Below, one piece after another: positions 22,001 to 36,000 of a stretch of 64,000 nucleotides of DNA (the stretch's first letter is position 1; each line of letters opens with the position of its first letter). A program made the position numbers and the translations under genes. The notes beneath the pieces were generated by a model. The model ran no database searches, had not been told where the DNA came from, and saw nothing but the letters and a program-made list of their open reading frames with translations. Origin of the DNA: Camellia lanceoleosa (taxonomy: Eukaryota; Streptophyta; Magnoliopsida; Ericales; Theaceae); contig JANUSC010000367.1 in the NCBI GenBank assembly GCA_025200525.1, forward strand, positions 1 to 64,000, read 5' to 3'.

Positions 22001-22742
22001 AGATTACATCCCTGTATGTGATGCATTAGCCATTTAACATAAACTAGGTCATGCATGTTTGCTAACTAGTTTACTATTTTGTACAGTGCGATGTAAGTTT
22101 TATGGCTTTAGCATACCGCATGCGTGTGAATGCTTACCATGACAGTATGCTTACCATGCGGCTAAGTGCTTACATGATAAACTGTTTGCATGCCTGTGGG
22201 TGGAGGTTGGATTGCTTGAGTTGGAACAACTCATTGAAATCCGCATTTTAGCCTACTTGCGAGTAGCAAAAACTAACACGTTTTTGAGACAAAAGCGGAT
22301 ATGCAATGTTTATTTCCAAATTAGGCAATCTAGTCTATACTTTTGTGTTGTGCGCATCACATAGTAATTCTAGGCTAATAATTGGAATAAGAACATAAAG
22401 TTTTCAAAATCGGATATCACGGTTAGTAGAGGCGGTCTTGGACGGGCGAAGAGTGCTCATAATGACCTTCCCGATCGTACCCAAGCTCGAGCCAAGACCA
22501 CTTTGGTGATAGCGGACATGTGGCCTTGACCTTTGAGTCAGGGTTTCCTAAATTTCCCAATTAAAAAAAATATTTAGGTGGCGACTCTGTAATCTGGCAA
22601 AGCAGTCCATGTTTGGCACTACTTTTCAAAAATCTGTTTTCTCAAACGATTCGCCGGATTTGGACTCTTTGGTTCAGATTTAGAACCGCGACACAAAAAG
22701 GGAGTCCGAACTGCAGCCGAGGTCCCGCGCGGACGTGCTACA
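19087..22742 (+). repeat. 3' LTR of the large retrotransposon
   Basis: Starts TGTAGACACCC and ends GACGTGCTACA, length 3656 bp, directly repeated with 4348-7996. It is followed at once by the CCTAC target duplication and satellite. It keeps the palindrome (19456-19478) and the CTATAAGAG box (19516-19524). Differences from the 5' LTR are sparse in AT-rich parts and dense in GC-rich parts, for example near 21430-21620 against 6720-6870, where several small indels occur. Confidence 0.95.
19456..19524 (+). promoter_or_regulatory. 3' LTR copy of palindrome and TATA box
   Basis: CCCTCCATAC and GTATGGAGGG arms surround CGT at 19456-19478, and CTATAAGAG is at 19516-19524. Same arrangement as the 5' LTR. 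In a 3' LTR it could drive read-out transcription into the satellite at 22743 onward. Confidence 0.5.
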
Positions 22743-22747
22743 CCTAC
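22743..22747. repeat. Right target-site duplication, CCTAC
   Basis: Identical to 4343-4347 and immediately followed by CATTTCTCACGCATTACGG, the continuation of the split monomer. Confidence 0.95.
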
Positions 22748-25700
22748 CATTTCTCACGCATTACGGTTCGAACACTCGAACACCTATACGGATTCTCCTG
22801 CACAGTAGAAGATTTGTAAATACGGCGTTTACTTACCATTACTCACGCATTAGGGTTCAAAAACTCGAACACCTATACGGATTCTCCTGCACAGTGGTAG
22901 ATATGTAAATACGGCGTTTACTTACCATTTCTCACGCATTAGGGTTCGTACACTCGAACACACATGCAGATTCTCTGCCGATGGCGGATATATAAATCTG
23001 GCGTTTACATACCATTTACGGCGTTAGGGTTCGAACATTTGAACACCTATCACTGATTCTCTGCCGCGATTGCGAGATATGTATATACGATATTTACTTA
23101 CCATTACTCACGCATTAGGGTTGAAAACTTGAACACACATGCGGATTCTCTGCGATGGCGGATATGTAAATCTGGCGTTTACCTACCATTTCTCGCGCAT
23201 TACGATTTGAACACTCAAACACCTATCACAGTTCTCCTACATGGTGGCGGATATGTGAATCTGGCGTTTACTTACCATTACTCACGCATTGGGGTTGGCT
23301 TCGAACACCTATCTGATTCTGCACGATGGCGGTATGTAAATCTGGCGTTTACCTACCATTTTTCACGCATTACGGTTTGAACACTTTCGAACACCTATCT
23401 GATTCTCGGCGCGATGGCGAGATATGTAAATATGGCGTTTACTTACCGTACTCACGCATTAGGGTTGGCTTCGAACACCTATCTGATTCTCTGTCTGATG
23501 GCGATATGTAAATCGGCGTTTACCTACCATTTCTCACGCATTACGGTTGAACACTCGAACACCTATCTGATTCTCTGCGATGGCGAATATGTAAATCTGG
23601 CGTTTACTTACCGTACTCACGCATTATGGTTCGAACTTCGAACACCTATAGGATTCTCTGCCGCGATGGCGATAAATAAATCTGGTGTTTACTTACCATT
23701 TCACGCATTGGGGTTGAAACTAGAACACCTATCACAGATTCTCTGCCGCGATGGCGAATATGTAAATCTGGCGTTTAGTTACAATTACTCACGCATTACG
23801 GTTGAACTTAAAACCTATCACATTCTCTGCCGCGATGGCGAATATGTAAATCTGGCGTTTACTTACCGTTACTCACGCGTACGGTTCGGCAATGGAACAC
23901 CTATAAATTCTCTGCGCGATGGCGAATCGTAAATCTTGTGTTTACTTACCATTACTCACGCATTAGGGTTGGCTTCGAACACCTATCACAGATTCTCTGC
24001 CTGATGGCGAGATATGTAAATCTGGCGTTTACTTACCATTTCTCACATATCCCGGTCGAACACTCGAACACCTATATGGATTCTCTGCCTGATGGCGAGA
24101 TATGTAAATCTGGCGCTTACTTACTATTTACGATGCGTTCTTTGTTGAACACTCGAACACCTATCTGATTCTCTGCCGCGATGGCGATATGTAAATACGG
24201 CGTTTACTTACCATTACTCACGCCTTAGGGTTCGAAAACTTGAACACCTATACGGATTCTCCTGCATAGTGGCAGATATTTAAATACGGCGTTTACCTAC
24301 CATTTCTCACGCATTACGGTTCGAAAAGTCGTACACCTATACGGATTCTCCTGTACGGTGGCAGATATGTAAATACGGCGTTTACTTACTATTACTCACG
24401 CATTAGGGTTCGAAAACTTGAACACCTATCACATTCTCTCTGCGATGGCGGATATTTAAATCTGGTGTTTAGTTACCATTTCTCGAGCATTACGGTCCAA
24501 GCGGTCGAACACCTATCTGATTCTCTGCGGTGGCGGATATGTAAATCTGGCGTTTACTTACCATTACTCGCGCGTGGGGTTAAACTTGAACACCTATCTG
24601 ATTCTCTGCGGTGGAAGATATTTAAATCGGCGTTTACGCCATTTCACACGCATTGCGGTTGAACACTCCGAACACCTATCTGATTCTCTGCTGGTGGCGA
24701 GATATGTAAATCGCGTTTACTTACCATTTCTCACCTTGATGGGTTAATCTCGAACACCTCCAGATTCTCTGCGATGGCGGAATATGTAAATCTGGCGTTT
24801 ACTTACCATTACTCACGCATTAGGGTTCAAAAACTTCCGAACACCTATCACAGATTCTCTGCCGCGATGGCATATATGTAAATACGGCGTTTACTTACCA
24901 TTTCTCACGCATTACGGTTTGAACACTAGAAGACCTATACGGATTCTCCTACACAGTGGCATATATGCAAATACGACGTTTACTTACCATTACTCACGTA
25001 TTAGGTTTCGAAAACTTGAACATCAATATGGATTCTCCGGCATAGTGGCAGATATGTAAATACGGCGTTTACTTACCATTACTCACGTATTAGGTTTCGA
25101 AAACTTGAACATCAATATGGATTCTCCGGCATAGTGGCAGATATGTAAATACGGCATTTCTCTCGCAGTACATTTCGAACACTCGAACACCTGTACGGAT
25201 TCTCTGGCGATGGCGGAATATGTAAATCTGGCGTTTACTTACCATTACTCGCGCATTATGGTTGGCTTCGAACACCTATCGCGATTCTCGGCGATGGCGA
25301 CATGTGAATCTGGCGTTTACCTACCATTTCTCGCGCATTACGGTTCGAACACTCGAACACCTATCTGATTCTCTGCCGTTTGAGATATCTAAATCGGCGT
25401 TTACTTATTACTCACGCGTATGGTTTGAAAACCACGAACACTTATGATTCTTATCTGAATTTCCGGCGATGGCGATATGTAAATCTGGCGTTTACCTACC
25501 ATTTCTCACGCATTACGGTTCGAACACTCGAACACCTATCTGATTCTCTGCGATGGCGGATTTGTAAATCTGGCGTTTACTTACCATTACTCACGCATTA
25601 GGGTTCAAAACTTCGAACACCTATCGGATTCTCTGCCTGATGGCGGAATATGTAAATACGGCGTTTACTTACCATTCTTCACGTATTACGGTTTGAACAC

Positions 25701-27247
25701 TAGAACACCTATACGGATTCTCCTACACAGTGGCATATATGTAAATACGGCGTTTACTTACCATTACTCACGCATTAGTTTTCGAAAACTGGAACATCAA
25801 TATGGATTCTCCGGTATAGTGGCAGATATGTAAATACGGCGTTTACCTCCCATTTCTCACGCAGTACATTTCGAACACTCGAACACCATGATTCTCTGCG
25901 ATGGCAGATATGTAAATACGTCGTTTACTTACCATTACTCACGCATTATGTTTCAAAAACTCGAACACCTATACAGATTCTCCTGCACAGTGGCCGACAT
26001 CTAAATACGTCGTTTACCTACCATTTCTCACGCATTACGGTTCGAACACTCGAACACCTATACGGATTCTCCTGCACAATGGCAGATATGTAAATACGGC
26101 GTTTACTTACCATTACTCACGCATTATGGTTCGGCTTCGAACGCTTATCTGATTCTCTGCGATGGCGATATGTACATACGGCGTTTACCTACCATTTCTC
26201 CGCGTACGGTTCGAACACTTTCGAAAACCAATCTGATTCTCTGCACAATGGCGGTTGTAAATCTGGCGTTTACTTACCATTACTCACGCGTTAGGGTTCG
26301 AAAACTTCGAACACCTATCACGGATTCTCTGCGATGGCGGAATATGTAAATACGGCGTTTACTTACCATTCTTCACGCATTACGGTTTGAACACTAGAAC
26401 ACCTATACGGATTCTCCTACACAGTGGCATATATGTAAATACGGCGTTTACTTACCATTACTCACGCATTAGTTTTCGAAAACTGGAACATCAATATAGA
26501 TTCTCCGGCATAGTGGCAGATATGTAAATACGGCGTTTACCTCCCATTTCTCACGCAGTACATTTCGAACACTTTCGAACACATGTCAGATTCTCTGCCG
26601 CGATGGCAGATATGTAAATACGGCGTTTACTTACCATTACTCACGCATTATGGTTCAAAAACTCGAACACCTATACAGATTCTCCTGTATAGTGGCCGAC
26701 ATCTAAATACGTCGTTTACCTATCATTTCTCACGCATTACGGTTCGAACACTCGAACACCTATACGGATTCTCCTGCACAGTGGCAGATATGTAAATTCG
26801 GCGTTTACTTACCATTACTCACGCATTATGGTTGGCTTCGAACACTTATCTGATTCTCTGCTGCGATGGCGATATGTACATCTGGCGTTTACTACTATTT
26901 CTCCGCGCATTACGGTTCGAACACTCGAACACCTATACGGATTCTCCTGCACAGTGGCAGATTTGAAAATACGGCGTTTACTTACCATTACTCACGCATT
27001 AGGGTTCAAAAACTCGAACACCTATACGGATTCTCCAGCACAGCGGCAGATATGTAAATACGGCGTTTACTTACCATTTCTCACGCATTACGGTTTGAAC
27101 ACTCGAACACCTGTATAGATTCTCCTGCACAGTGGCAGATATGTAAATACGGCGTTTACTTACCATTTCTGATGCGTTACGGTTCGAACAATTGAACACC
27201 ATGCAATTCTCTGCCGCGATGGCGGATATGAAAATCTGACGTTTACT
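22748..27247. repeat. Satellite block 2 (mixed A/B states with multimer copies)
   Basis: About 51 monomers in the same orientation as block 1. State A and B monomers are interleaved. A marker monomer with AACATCAATATGG and TCTCCGGCATAGTGGCAG occurs at 25019, 25108, 25793 and 26487. The copies at about 25640-26160 and 26330-26850 form a repeated multimer with a period near 694 bp, roughly eight monomers, including a distinctive ATTAGTTTTCGAAAACTGG monomer. Confidence 0.96.
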
Positions 27248-30088
27248 TGTCATCGCCCAAACACGCCCTAAAAGTTTGGGCATGACCTGTTAAAATGGAC
27301 ACTAAACTTGTTTTATATATATCATCACGGGCTGAGCGGAAGCACTTAAGAAGTTACAATACATAGAATACCAACCATTGAGCTAATCCTAACATGCGGG
27401 ATCACATACCTTTTCGGCCCCTGCTTGAGTATATAATTAATCATCATATACATACATTTCACTTAAATAGGCGATTAACTAAAAATTTAATAAAACTTTA
27501 TAGAAATGCATGGGCTTGGTGCAGGTGCTGGACACTGAGGTTGGCAAATGGAAGGTGAGCATCAGGGTTAACTCTTGGCCTCCACGGTGGTTACCTCTGA
27601 GACATAACACCAAGTAAGCGAGGCTCGATGAATGATAGTACATAAACAAAACAATACTTCATTGGAAACATAATATATAGTTAGTGCGATTACGTACTAA
27701 GCTCATAACGGCCTTAGGCCCAGTCTTGAAATATAATAACATGAAACATAATATCTTGACGTATAATGGCTTTAAGCCTTTGAATATCATAGCATTAAAC
27801 TTTCAAACATGTTGGCATAAAGCCCTTGAAACTTAGTGGCATAAAAGCCCTTGAAAGTGGCATGAAGCCCTTGTAACATATTGGCAGTAAGGCCCTTGAA
27901 ACATATTGGCAGTAAGGCCCTTGGAACATAATGGCACTAAGGCCCTTGAATGAATTCAAGAGGTAACTCGCACGGATCCTAGAGGTGTCTCACAATGTAG
28001 CACTTAGTTCCATGCCTTGCCGCACGGATTCTAGGGTAGCTCACCTTGTAGCACTTAGTTCGTCACGATTACTTTGTTTCACATCATATGATCGTGGTGT
28101 TGTTCTTCTCATCATTTCATTACATTTACATTAGCCATAACATTTAACATGATTGCATAACATTTACATAGCATATGTAAACTTGTACCATACTTAAGCT
28201 TGTGACATGCTTGAACTTGTAATAGACATGAACTTGTAACATCGTATACTTGAAGACTTGTAGGCTTGTAACATACATGAACTTGTATATACTTAGAACC
28301 ATACTTGAAAGAGCATACTTGTCAAAGATAGAATACTTCTCATCCTTATGAGGATCACATAATAATGTTAAACATTTACATGCATGTCATAGGTTCTTAG
28401 CGACCTCGGGTCCATAAATAACACCCTAGAATAATCTCAATTTTAGACATATACTTGGCTTAGGATGAACATGATTCCATAACATGATTCCATTTACGCA
28501 CTAAGCAGCGTAGCTTACTTATAGATAATAGAGAATTATTATTCGTTATTAACAGGACAGAGTCATTGCAAAGTCATACCGATGTAGGCCAATCTTCCAA
28601 TGTTCACATTAACTTTCAATCATCATAAATGTTCATGTAACATGTTCGTGTAACACTTACAAGAAATAAAGTGTTAGTGATAATAATTATCAATGATAAA
28701 TAACTATACATCTTTGTACTGTTACTCACAGTGCATTGGTGAAGCATTTAGTCCTTCAGGCGTGTCCTACACACATGAAGTCACACATTAATTCTTTAAA
28801 TCATTTCCCCCTAATTTCCTTTCTCATTTTACCATGATTTACAATGCCCATAACAAGGTTCATTAAAATTTTTTAACATTATTTCAAAACATCTTAGAAA
28901 TCAATTAAACTTGTTTACATATAATTCGACCCACCAATTCCATGATTCTATATTCAATTTGGGCAAAGTCATTATTTAACATCACAAATTAACCTAGGGT
29001 TTTCAAGAACATAAAGTTTTCCATAAAATTCATACTTCTCATACCAATATCTTACATCCCAATTTCCTCCTTGATTATACATCTAAGGATCATACTCCAT
29101 CACTTTAACCCATCAATTAACTCCCAACATCTTCAAACCATAAAACCCCAATGTTCAAACCCCAATTTCCCCAAAATCTCATAATTTCTTCTATATACAT
29201 AACATAAATGAAAACTTGCACTATTACACATGAAGACACTTCCAACCTATCTATGAATGTAACTATTAAAGAGTCTTAAAACCCTTACCTCCATAATGAA
29301 GCAAAGGGGTGAGATTGAGAGGAAACTCTCACCAATCCAAATTCTCGGGTAAGCGTTGATCCTCCTTAGTTCTCCATCCTACATGCCAAAACCATAGTGG
29401 ATTGTCGATAAAAATGGGTGAAATCAAAGGTTTGAGGGTTAGGGTTTCGAACTAAGACAAAGAGGAAAGAAGAGGGTTGAAGAAAATCTATGAAATGATC
29501 CAAAAATCCCGTTCTTAAAGCTGCTGTCCCGTAATTCCCTTTCGAGCGAATTGTTTTTCCGCTCGAGCGGACTGTTCAACCTGATTCCAAAATTTCAAAT
29601 AGGTGTAACTCTCCCATCCGGACTCCGTTTTAGGTCATTCTTGTGTTCAAATTGAAGCCCCGGAAACAAGCTTTCCAATGGTTCTAACCTCACATTCAAA
29701 TTCGAAGTGTGGAAAAAGAAAAGGGCAAATGAGTGACGGTTGGTCGTAAGCAATTATTCACATTAAAGTTTTTGATCCAATCTTACTCTACCATCATCTT
29801 ATCATCTCAATCAATGCTCCAAAATAAATAGAAACATTCTCAAATACACTAAGAAGAACATCAAAAATGAGCCCACATGCTTCAAAATTAAACTTAACCA
29901 GGAGACCAGCTCCAGCGCGCCAACCTACGCTCGGCCTTGATAACAAAAGTCGTCGCTCGGCGTAAACTCCCCGCTCGGCGGAGAATCCTAACTCGAGAAT
30001 CTCGGGCCGTCGAAAAAAAATTTGCAAAACCCCAAAGTCCGCTCGGCGGCCTCCTCCGCTTCGGCGGAGAAAAATTCTGGTCGTTACA
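27248..30088 (-). mobile_element. Probable solo LTR, Ty3-type, minus orientation
   Basis: A 2841-bp non-satellite block abuts satellite on both sides. Read on the minus strand it starts TGTAACGACCAGAA and ends GGGCGATGACA, giving TG...CA ends of a style common in plant LTRs. It contains no protein domain and no second LTR, so a solo LTR left by LTR-LTR recombination fits best. Internal features: a GGCANNAAGGCCCTTGAA minisatellite at about 27800-27955, an ACTTGTAACAT-type repeat at about 28190-28310, a CCGCTCGAGCGG palindrome at 29559-29570, and repeated GCTCGGCG motifs at about 29930-30065. A clean 5-bp target duplication is not visible: the left flank ends TTACT and the right begins CTTAC. 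It is unrelated to the other element by eye. Confidence 0.65.
27800..27955. repeat. Minisatellite inside the solo LTR
   Basis: Units of about 25-30 bp ending in AGCCCTTGAA or AGGCCCTTGAA and containing ATTGGCAGTA or AGTGGCATA, about six copies, with less regular related text upstream from about 27700. Confidence 0.8.
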
Positions 30089-33000
30089 CTTACCATTACT
30101 CACGCATTAGGGTTCTAAAACTCGAACACCTATAGGGATTCTCCTGCACAGCGGCAGATATGTAAATACGGCATTTACTTACCATTTCTCACGCATTACG
30201 GTTTGAACACTCAAACACCTATACGGATTCTCCTGCACGGTGGCAAATATCCGAATACGGCGTTTACTTACCATTACTCACGCATTAGGGTTGGCTTCGA
30301 ACACCTATCTGATTCTGACGCGATGGCGGTATGTAAATCGGCGTTTACCTACCATTTCTCCGCATTACGGTTCGAACACTTTCGAACACCTATCTGATTC
30401 TCGACGCGATGGCGAATATGTAAATACGGCGTTTACTTACCATTACTCACGCATTAGGGTTGGAAAAGTCGAACACCTATACGGATTCTCCTGGACAGTG
30501 GCCGATATGTAAATACGGCGTTTACCTACCATTTCTCACACATTACGGTTCGAACACTCGAACACCTATCTGATTCTCTGCCACGATGGCGAATATGTAA
30601 ATCTGGCGTTTACTTACCATTACTCACGCATTATGGTTGGCTTCGAACACTTATCTGATTCTCTGCCTGATGGCGAAATACAAATCTGGCGTTTACCTAC
30701 CATTTCTCACGCGTATGGTTCGAACACTTTCGAACACCTATGATTCTCTGCCGCGATGGCGATATGTAAATCTGGCGTTTACCTACCATTTCTCCGCATT
30801 ACGGTTGAACACTCGAACACCTATCTGATTCTCTGCGCAATGGCGGTTGTAAATCTGGCGTTTACTTACCATTACTCACGCATTAGGGTTCAAAAACTCG
30901 AACACCTATACGGAATCTCCTGCACAGTGACAAATATGTAAATACGGCGTTTACTTACCATTCTTCACGCATTACGGTTTGAACACTAGAACACCTATAC
31001 GGATTCTCCTACACAGTGGCATATATGTAAATACGGCGTTTACTTACCATTACTCACGCATTAGTTTTCGAAAACTGGAACATCAATATGGATTCTCCGG
31101 CATAGTGGCAGATATGTAAATACGGCGTTTACCTCCCATTTCTCCGCGGTACATTTGAACACTTTCGAACACTGTGCAGATTCTCTGCGCGATGGCAGAT
31201 ATGTAAATACGGCGTTTACTTACCATTACTCACGCATTATGGTTCAAAAACTCGAACACCTATACAGATTCTTCTGCAAAGTGGCCGACATCTAAATACG
31301 TCGCTTACCTACCATTTCTCACGCATTACGGTTCGAACACTCGAACACCTATACGGATTCTCCTGCACAGTGGCAGATATGTAAATACGGCGTTTACTTA
31401 CCATTACTCACGCATTATGGTTCGAAAACTCGAACACTTATACAGATTCTCCTGCACAGTGGCCGATATGTACATACGGCGTTTACCTACTATTTCTCAC
31501 GCATTACGGTTCGAACACTCGAACACCTATACGGATTCTCCTGCACAGTGGCAGATTTGAAAATACGGCGTTTACTTACCATTACTCACGCATTAGGGTT
31601 CAAAAACTCGAACACCTATACGGATTCTCTTGCCTGGCGAGATATGTAAATCTGGCGTTTACTTACCATTTCTCCGCATTACGGTTTGAACACTCGAACA
31701 CTGTATAGATTCTCTGCGCGATGGCGAATATGTAAATCTGGCGTTTACTTACCATTTACGATGCGTTACGGTTGAACAATTGAACACATGCGAATTCTCT
31801 GCCGCGATGGCGAGATATGTAAATACGACGTTTACTTACCATTACTCACGCATTAGGGTTCTAAAACTTGAACACCTGTACGGATTCTCCTGCACAGTGG
31901 CAGACATGTAAATCCGGCGTTTACCTTCCATTTCTCACGCATTACGGTTCGAACACTCGACCACCTATACGGATTCTCGGCGCGATGGCGAATATTTAAA
32001 TCTGGCGTTTACTTACCATTACTCACGCATTAGGGTTGAAGACTTCCGAACACCTATCTGATTCTCTGTCTGATGGCGATATGTAATCTGGCGTTTACCT
32101 ACCATGTCTCACTCATTACGGTTCGAACACTCGAACACCTATCTGATTCTCTGCACGATGGCGGATATGTAAATCTGGCGTTTACTTACCATTACTCACG
32201 CATTATGGTTTTAAAACTTCGAACACTTATCTGATTCTCTGCATAGTGGCGATATATGCATCTGGCGTTTACCTACCATTTCTCACGCATTATGGTTGAA
32301 CACCGAACACCAATCTGATTCTCTGCCGCGATGGCGGTTGTAAATACGGCGTTTACTTACCATTACTCACGCATTAGGGTTCAAAAACTCGAACACCTAT
32401 ACGGATTCTCCGCCACAGTGGCAGATATGTAAATACGGCGTTTACTTACCATTGATCACGCATTACGGTTCGAACACTCGAACACCTATACGGATTCCCC
32501 TGCACAGTGGCAGATATGTAAATACGGCGTTTAGTTACCATTACTCACGCATTACGGTTCGAAAACTTAAACACCTATACGGATTCTCCTGCACAGTGGC
32601 AGATATGTAAATACGGCGTTTACTTACCGTTACTCACGCATTACGGTTCGAACACTGGAACACCTATACGGATTCTCCTGCACAGTGGCAGATATTTAAA
32701 TACGGCGTTTACCTACCATTTCTCACGCATTACGGTTCGAACAGTCGAACACCTATACGGATTCTCCTGCACGGTGGCAGATATGTAAATACGGCGTTTA
32801 CTTACCATTACTCACGCATTAGGGTTCGAAAACTTGAACACCTATACGGATTCTCCTGCACAGTGGCAGATATTTAAATACGGCGTTTACCTACCATTTC
32901 TCACGCATTACGGTTCGAACACTCGAACACCTATACGGATTCTCCTGCACGGTGGCAGATACGTAAATACCGCGTTTACTTACCATTTCTCACGCAGTAG

Positions 33001-36000
33001 GGTTCGAAAACTCGAACACCTACGGATTCTCTACGATGGCAGATATGTAAATACGGCGTTTACTTACCATTACTCACGCATTAGGGTTCAAAAACTCGAA
33101 CACCTAAACGGATTCTCCTGCACAGTGGCAGATATGTAAATACGGCGTTTACTTACCATTTCTCAGGCATTACGGTTTAAACACTAGAACACCTACACGG
33201 ATTCTCCAACACAGTGGCATATATGTAAATACGGCGTTTACTTACCATTACTCACGCATTAGGTTTCGAAAACTTGAACATCAATATGGATTCTCCGGCA
33301 TAGTGGCAGATATGTAAATACGGCGTTTAACTCCCATTTCTCATGCAGTACATTTCGAACACTCGAACACCTGTACGGATTCTCCTGAACAGTGGCAGAT
33401 ATGTAAATACGGTGTTTACTTACCATTACTCTCGCGTTATGGTTGGCTTCGAACACCTATCTGATTCTCCTTCACGATGGCGGCGTAATGCATCTGGCGT
33501 TTACCTACCATTTCTCACGCGCATTACGGTTGAACACCGAACACCTATATGATTCTCTGCCGCGATGGCGAATATGTAAATCTGGCGTTTACATACCATT
33601 ACTCACGCATTATGGTTGGCTTCGAACACCTATGCGATTCTCTGCTGCGATGGCGGAATATGTAAATCTGGCGTTTACCTACCATTTCTCACGCATTACG
33701 GTTGAACACCGAACACCTATCTGATTCTCTGCGCGATGGCAATTTGTAAATCGTCGTTTACTTACCATTACTCACGCATTAGGGTTCAAAACTTCGAACA
33801 CCTATGCGGATTCTCTGCGATGGCGAGATATGTAAATCTGGCGTTTACTTACCATTTCTCGCGCATTACGGTTGAACACTAGAACACTGTGCAGATTCTC
33901 TGCACGATGGCGGATATGTAAATCTGGCGTTTACTTACCATTTCGACCCGTTAGGGTTCGAACAATTGAACACTGTGCAATTCTCTGCGCGATGGCGGAT
34001 ATGTAAATCGGCGTTTACTTACCATTACTCACGCATTAGGGTTGAAAACTTGAACACATGCGGATTCTCTGCGATGGCGGATATGTAAATCTGGCGTTTA
34101 CCTACCATTTCTCGCGCATTACGATTTGAACACTCAAACACCTATCTGATTCTCTACATGGTGGCGAATATGTGAATCTGGCGTTTACTTACCGTACTCA
34201 CGTATTAGGGTTAAACTTCGAACACCTATCACGGATTCTCTGCGATGGCGGTATGTAAATCGGCGTTTACCTACCATTTTCACGCATTACGGTTTGAACA
34301 CTCGAACACCTATCACGATTCTCTGCCGATGATCAATATGTAAATCTGGCGTTTACCTACCATTTCTCCGCATACGGTTCGAACACGAACACCTATCACA
34401 GATTCTCTGCACGATGGCATTTGTAAATCGGCGTTTACTTACCATTACTCACGCATTAGGGTTCAAAACTTCGAACACCTATGCGGATTCTCTGCGATGG
34501 CGAATATGTAAATCTGGCGTTTACTTACCATTTCTCGCGCATTACGGTTGAACACTAGAACACTGTCGCAGTTCTCTGCGATGGCGGATATGTAAATCTG
34601 GCGTTTACTTACCATTTACGACGCGTTAGGGTTCGAACAATTGAACACTGTGCAATTCTCTGCCGCGATGGCAGATATGTAAATACAACGTTTACTTACC
34701 ATTACTCACGCATTAGGGTTCGAAAACTTGAACACCTGTACGGATTCTCCTGCACAGTGGCAGATATGTAAATACGGCGTTTACCTACCATTTCTCACGC
34801 ATTACGATTTGAACACTCAAACACCTATACGGATTCTCCTACATGGTGGCAGATATGTGAATACGGCGTTTACTTACCATTACTCACGTGTGGAAGCGGC
34901 TTCGAACACGGATTCTCTGACGATGGCGGGTATGTAAATCTGGCGTTTACCTACCATTTTCACGCATTACGGTTTGAACACTCGAACACCTATCTTGATT
35001 CTCCGCGATGGCGGATATGTAAATATGGCGTTTACCATTACTCACGCATTAGGGTTGGCTGGAACACCTATCTGATTCTCTGCGATGGCGGATATGTAAA
35101 TCTGGCGTTTAGTTACCATTACTCACGCATTACGGTTCGGCTTAAAACCTATCTGATTCTCTGCGATGGCGAGATATGTAATCGGCGTTTACTTACCGTT
35201 ACTCACGCATTACGGTTGACTTGGAACACCTATCTGATTATCTGCCGCGATGGCGAATACATAAATACCATGTTTACTTACCATTACTCACGCGCATTAG
35301 GGTTGAAAAACTTCGAACACATGCGGATTATCACGCGATGGCGGATATGTAAATCTGGCCCTTACTTACCATTTACGATGCGTTCTTTGTTGAACACTCG
35401 AACACCTATCACAATTCTCTGCGATGGCGATATGTAAATCTGGCGTTTACTTACCATTACTCGCGCATTAGGGTTGGCTTGAACACCTATCACGGATTCT
35501 CTGCCGATGGCGGAATATTTAAATCTGGCGTTTACCTACCATTTCTCACGCATTATGGTTGAACACTCGAACACCTATCTGATTCTCTGCGGTGGCGGAT
35601 CGTAAATACGCGTTTACTTACCATTTCTCCGCGTAGGGTTTGGCTTCGAACACCTCCACGGATTCTCTGCCGCGATGGCGAGATATGTAAATCTGGCGTT
35701 TACTTACCATTACTCACGCATTAGGGTTCAAAACTTCGTACACCTATCTGATTCTCTGTGCGGTGGCGAGATATGTAAATCTGACGTTTACTTACTATTA
35801 CTCACGCGTGGGGTTGGCTTGAACACCTATACTGATTCTCTGCGATGGCGGATATTTAAATCTGGCGTTTAGTTACCATTTCTCGAGCATTACGGTTCAA
35901 GCAGTCGAACACCTATACGGATTCTCTCTGCGGTGGCGAATATGTAAATCTGGCGTTTACTTACCATTACTCGCGCATTAGGGTTCGAAAACTTGAACAC

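Larger units (their letters stand above)
4348..22742 (+). mobile_element. Large non-autonomous LTR retrotransposon, Tat/Ogre-like (Ty3 type)
   Basis: A complete insertion of about 18.4 kb, with direct LTRs at 4348 to about 7996 and 19087-22742, TG...CA ends and perfect 5-bp target duplications. The internal part (about 7997-19086) holds a candidate primer-binding site, fragments resembling ORF1 and gag at 8690-9590, A-rich and tandem-repeat tracts, and an antisense PMD-like gene at about 12675-15722. I found no RT, RNase H, integrase or protease motif in any frame, so it must have depended on proteins from a related element. Long LTRs, an ORF upstream of gag and extra antisense genes before the 3' LTR are known traits of the plant Tat lineage; the lineage call is inference. 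The LTR pair is very similar from about 5100 to 6600 versus 19800 to 21350, suggesting a fairly recent insertion, while GC-rich stretches differ more. Confidence 0.93.

Noticed and set aside
27248..30088. Complete small LTR element instead of a solo LTR
   Set aside because: I could not find a direct repeat of the ends inside the block, nor a primer-binding site or polypurine tract.
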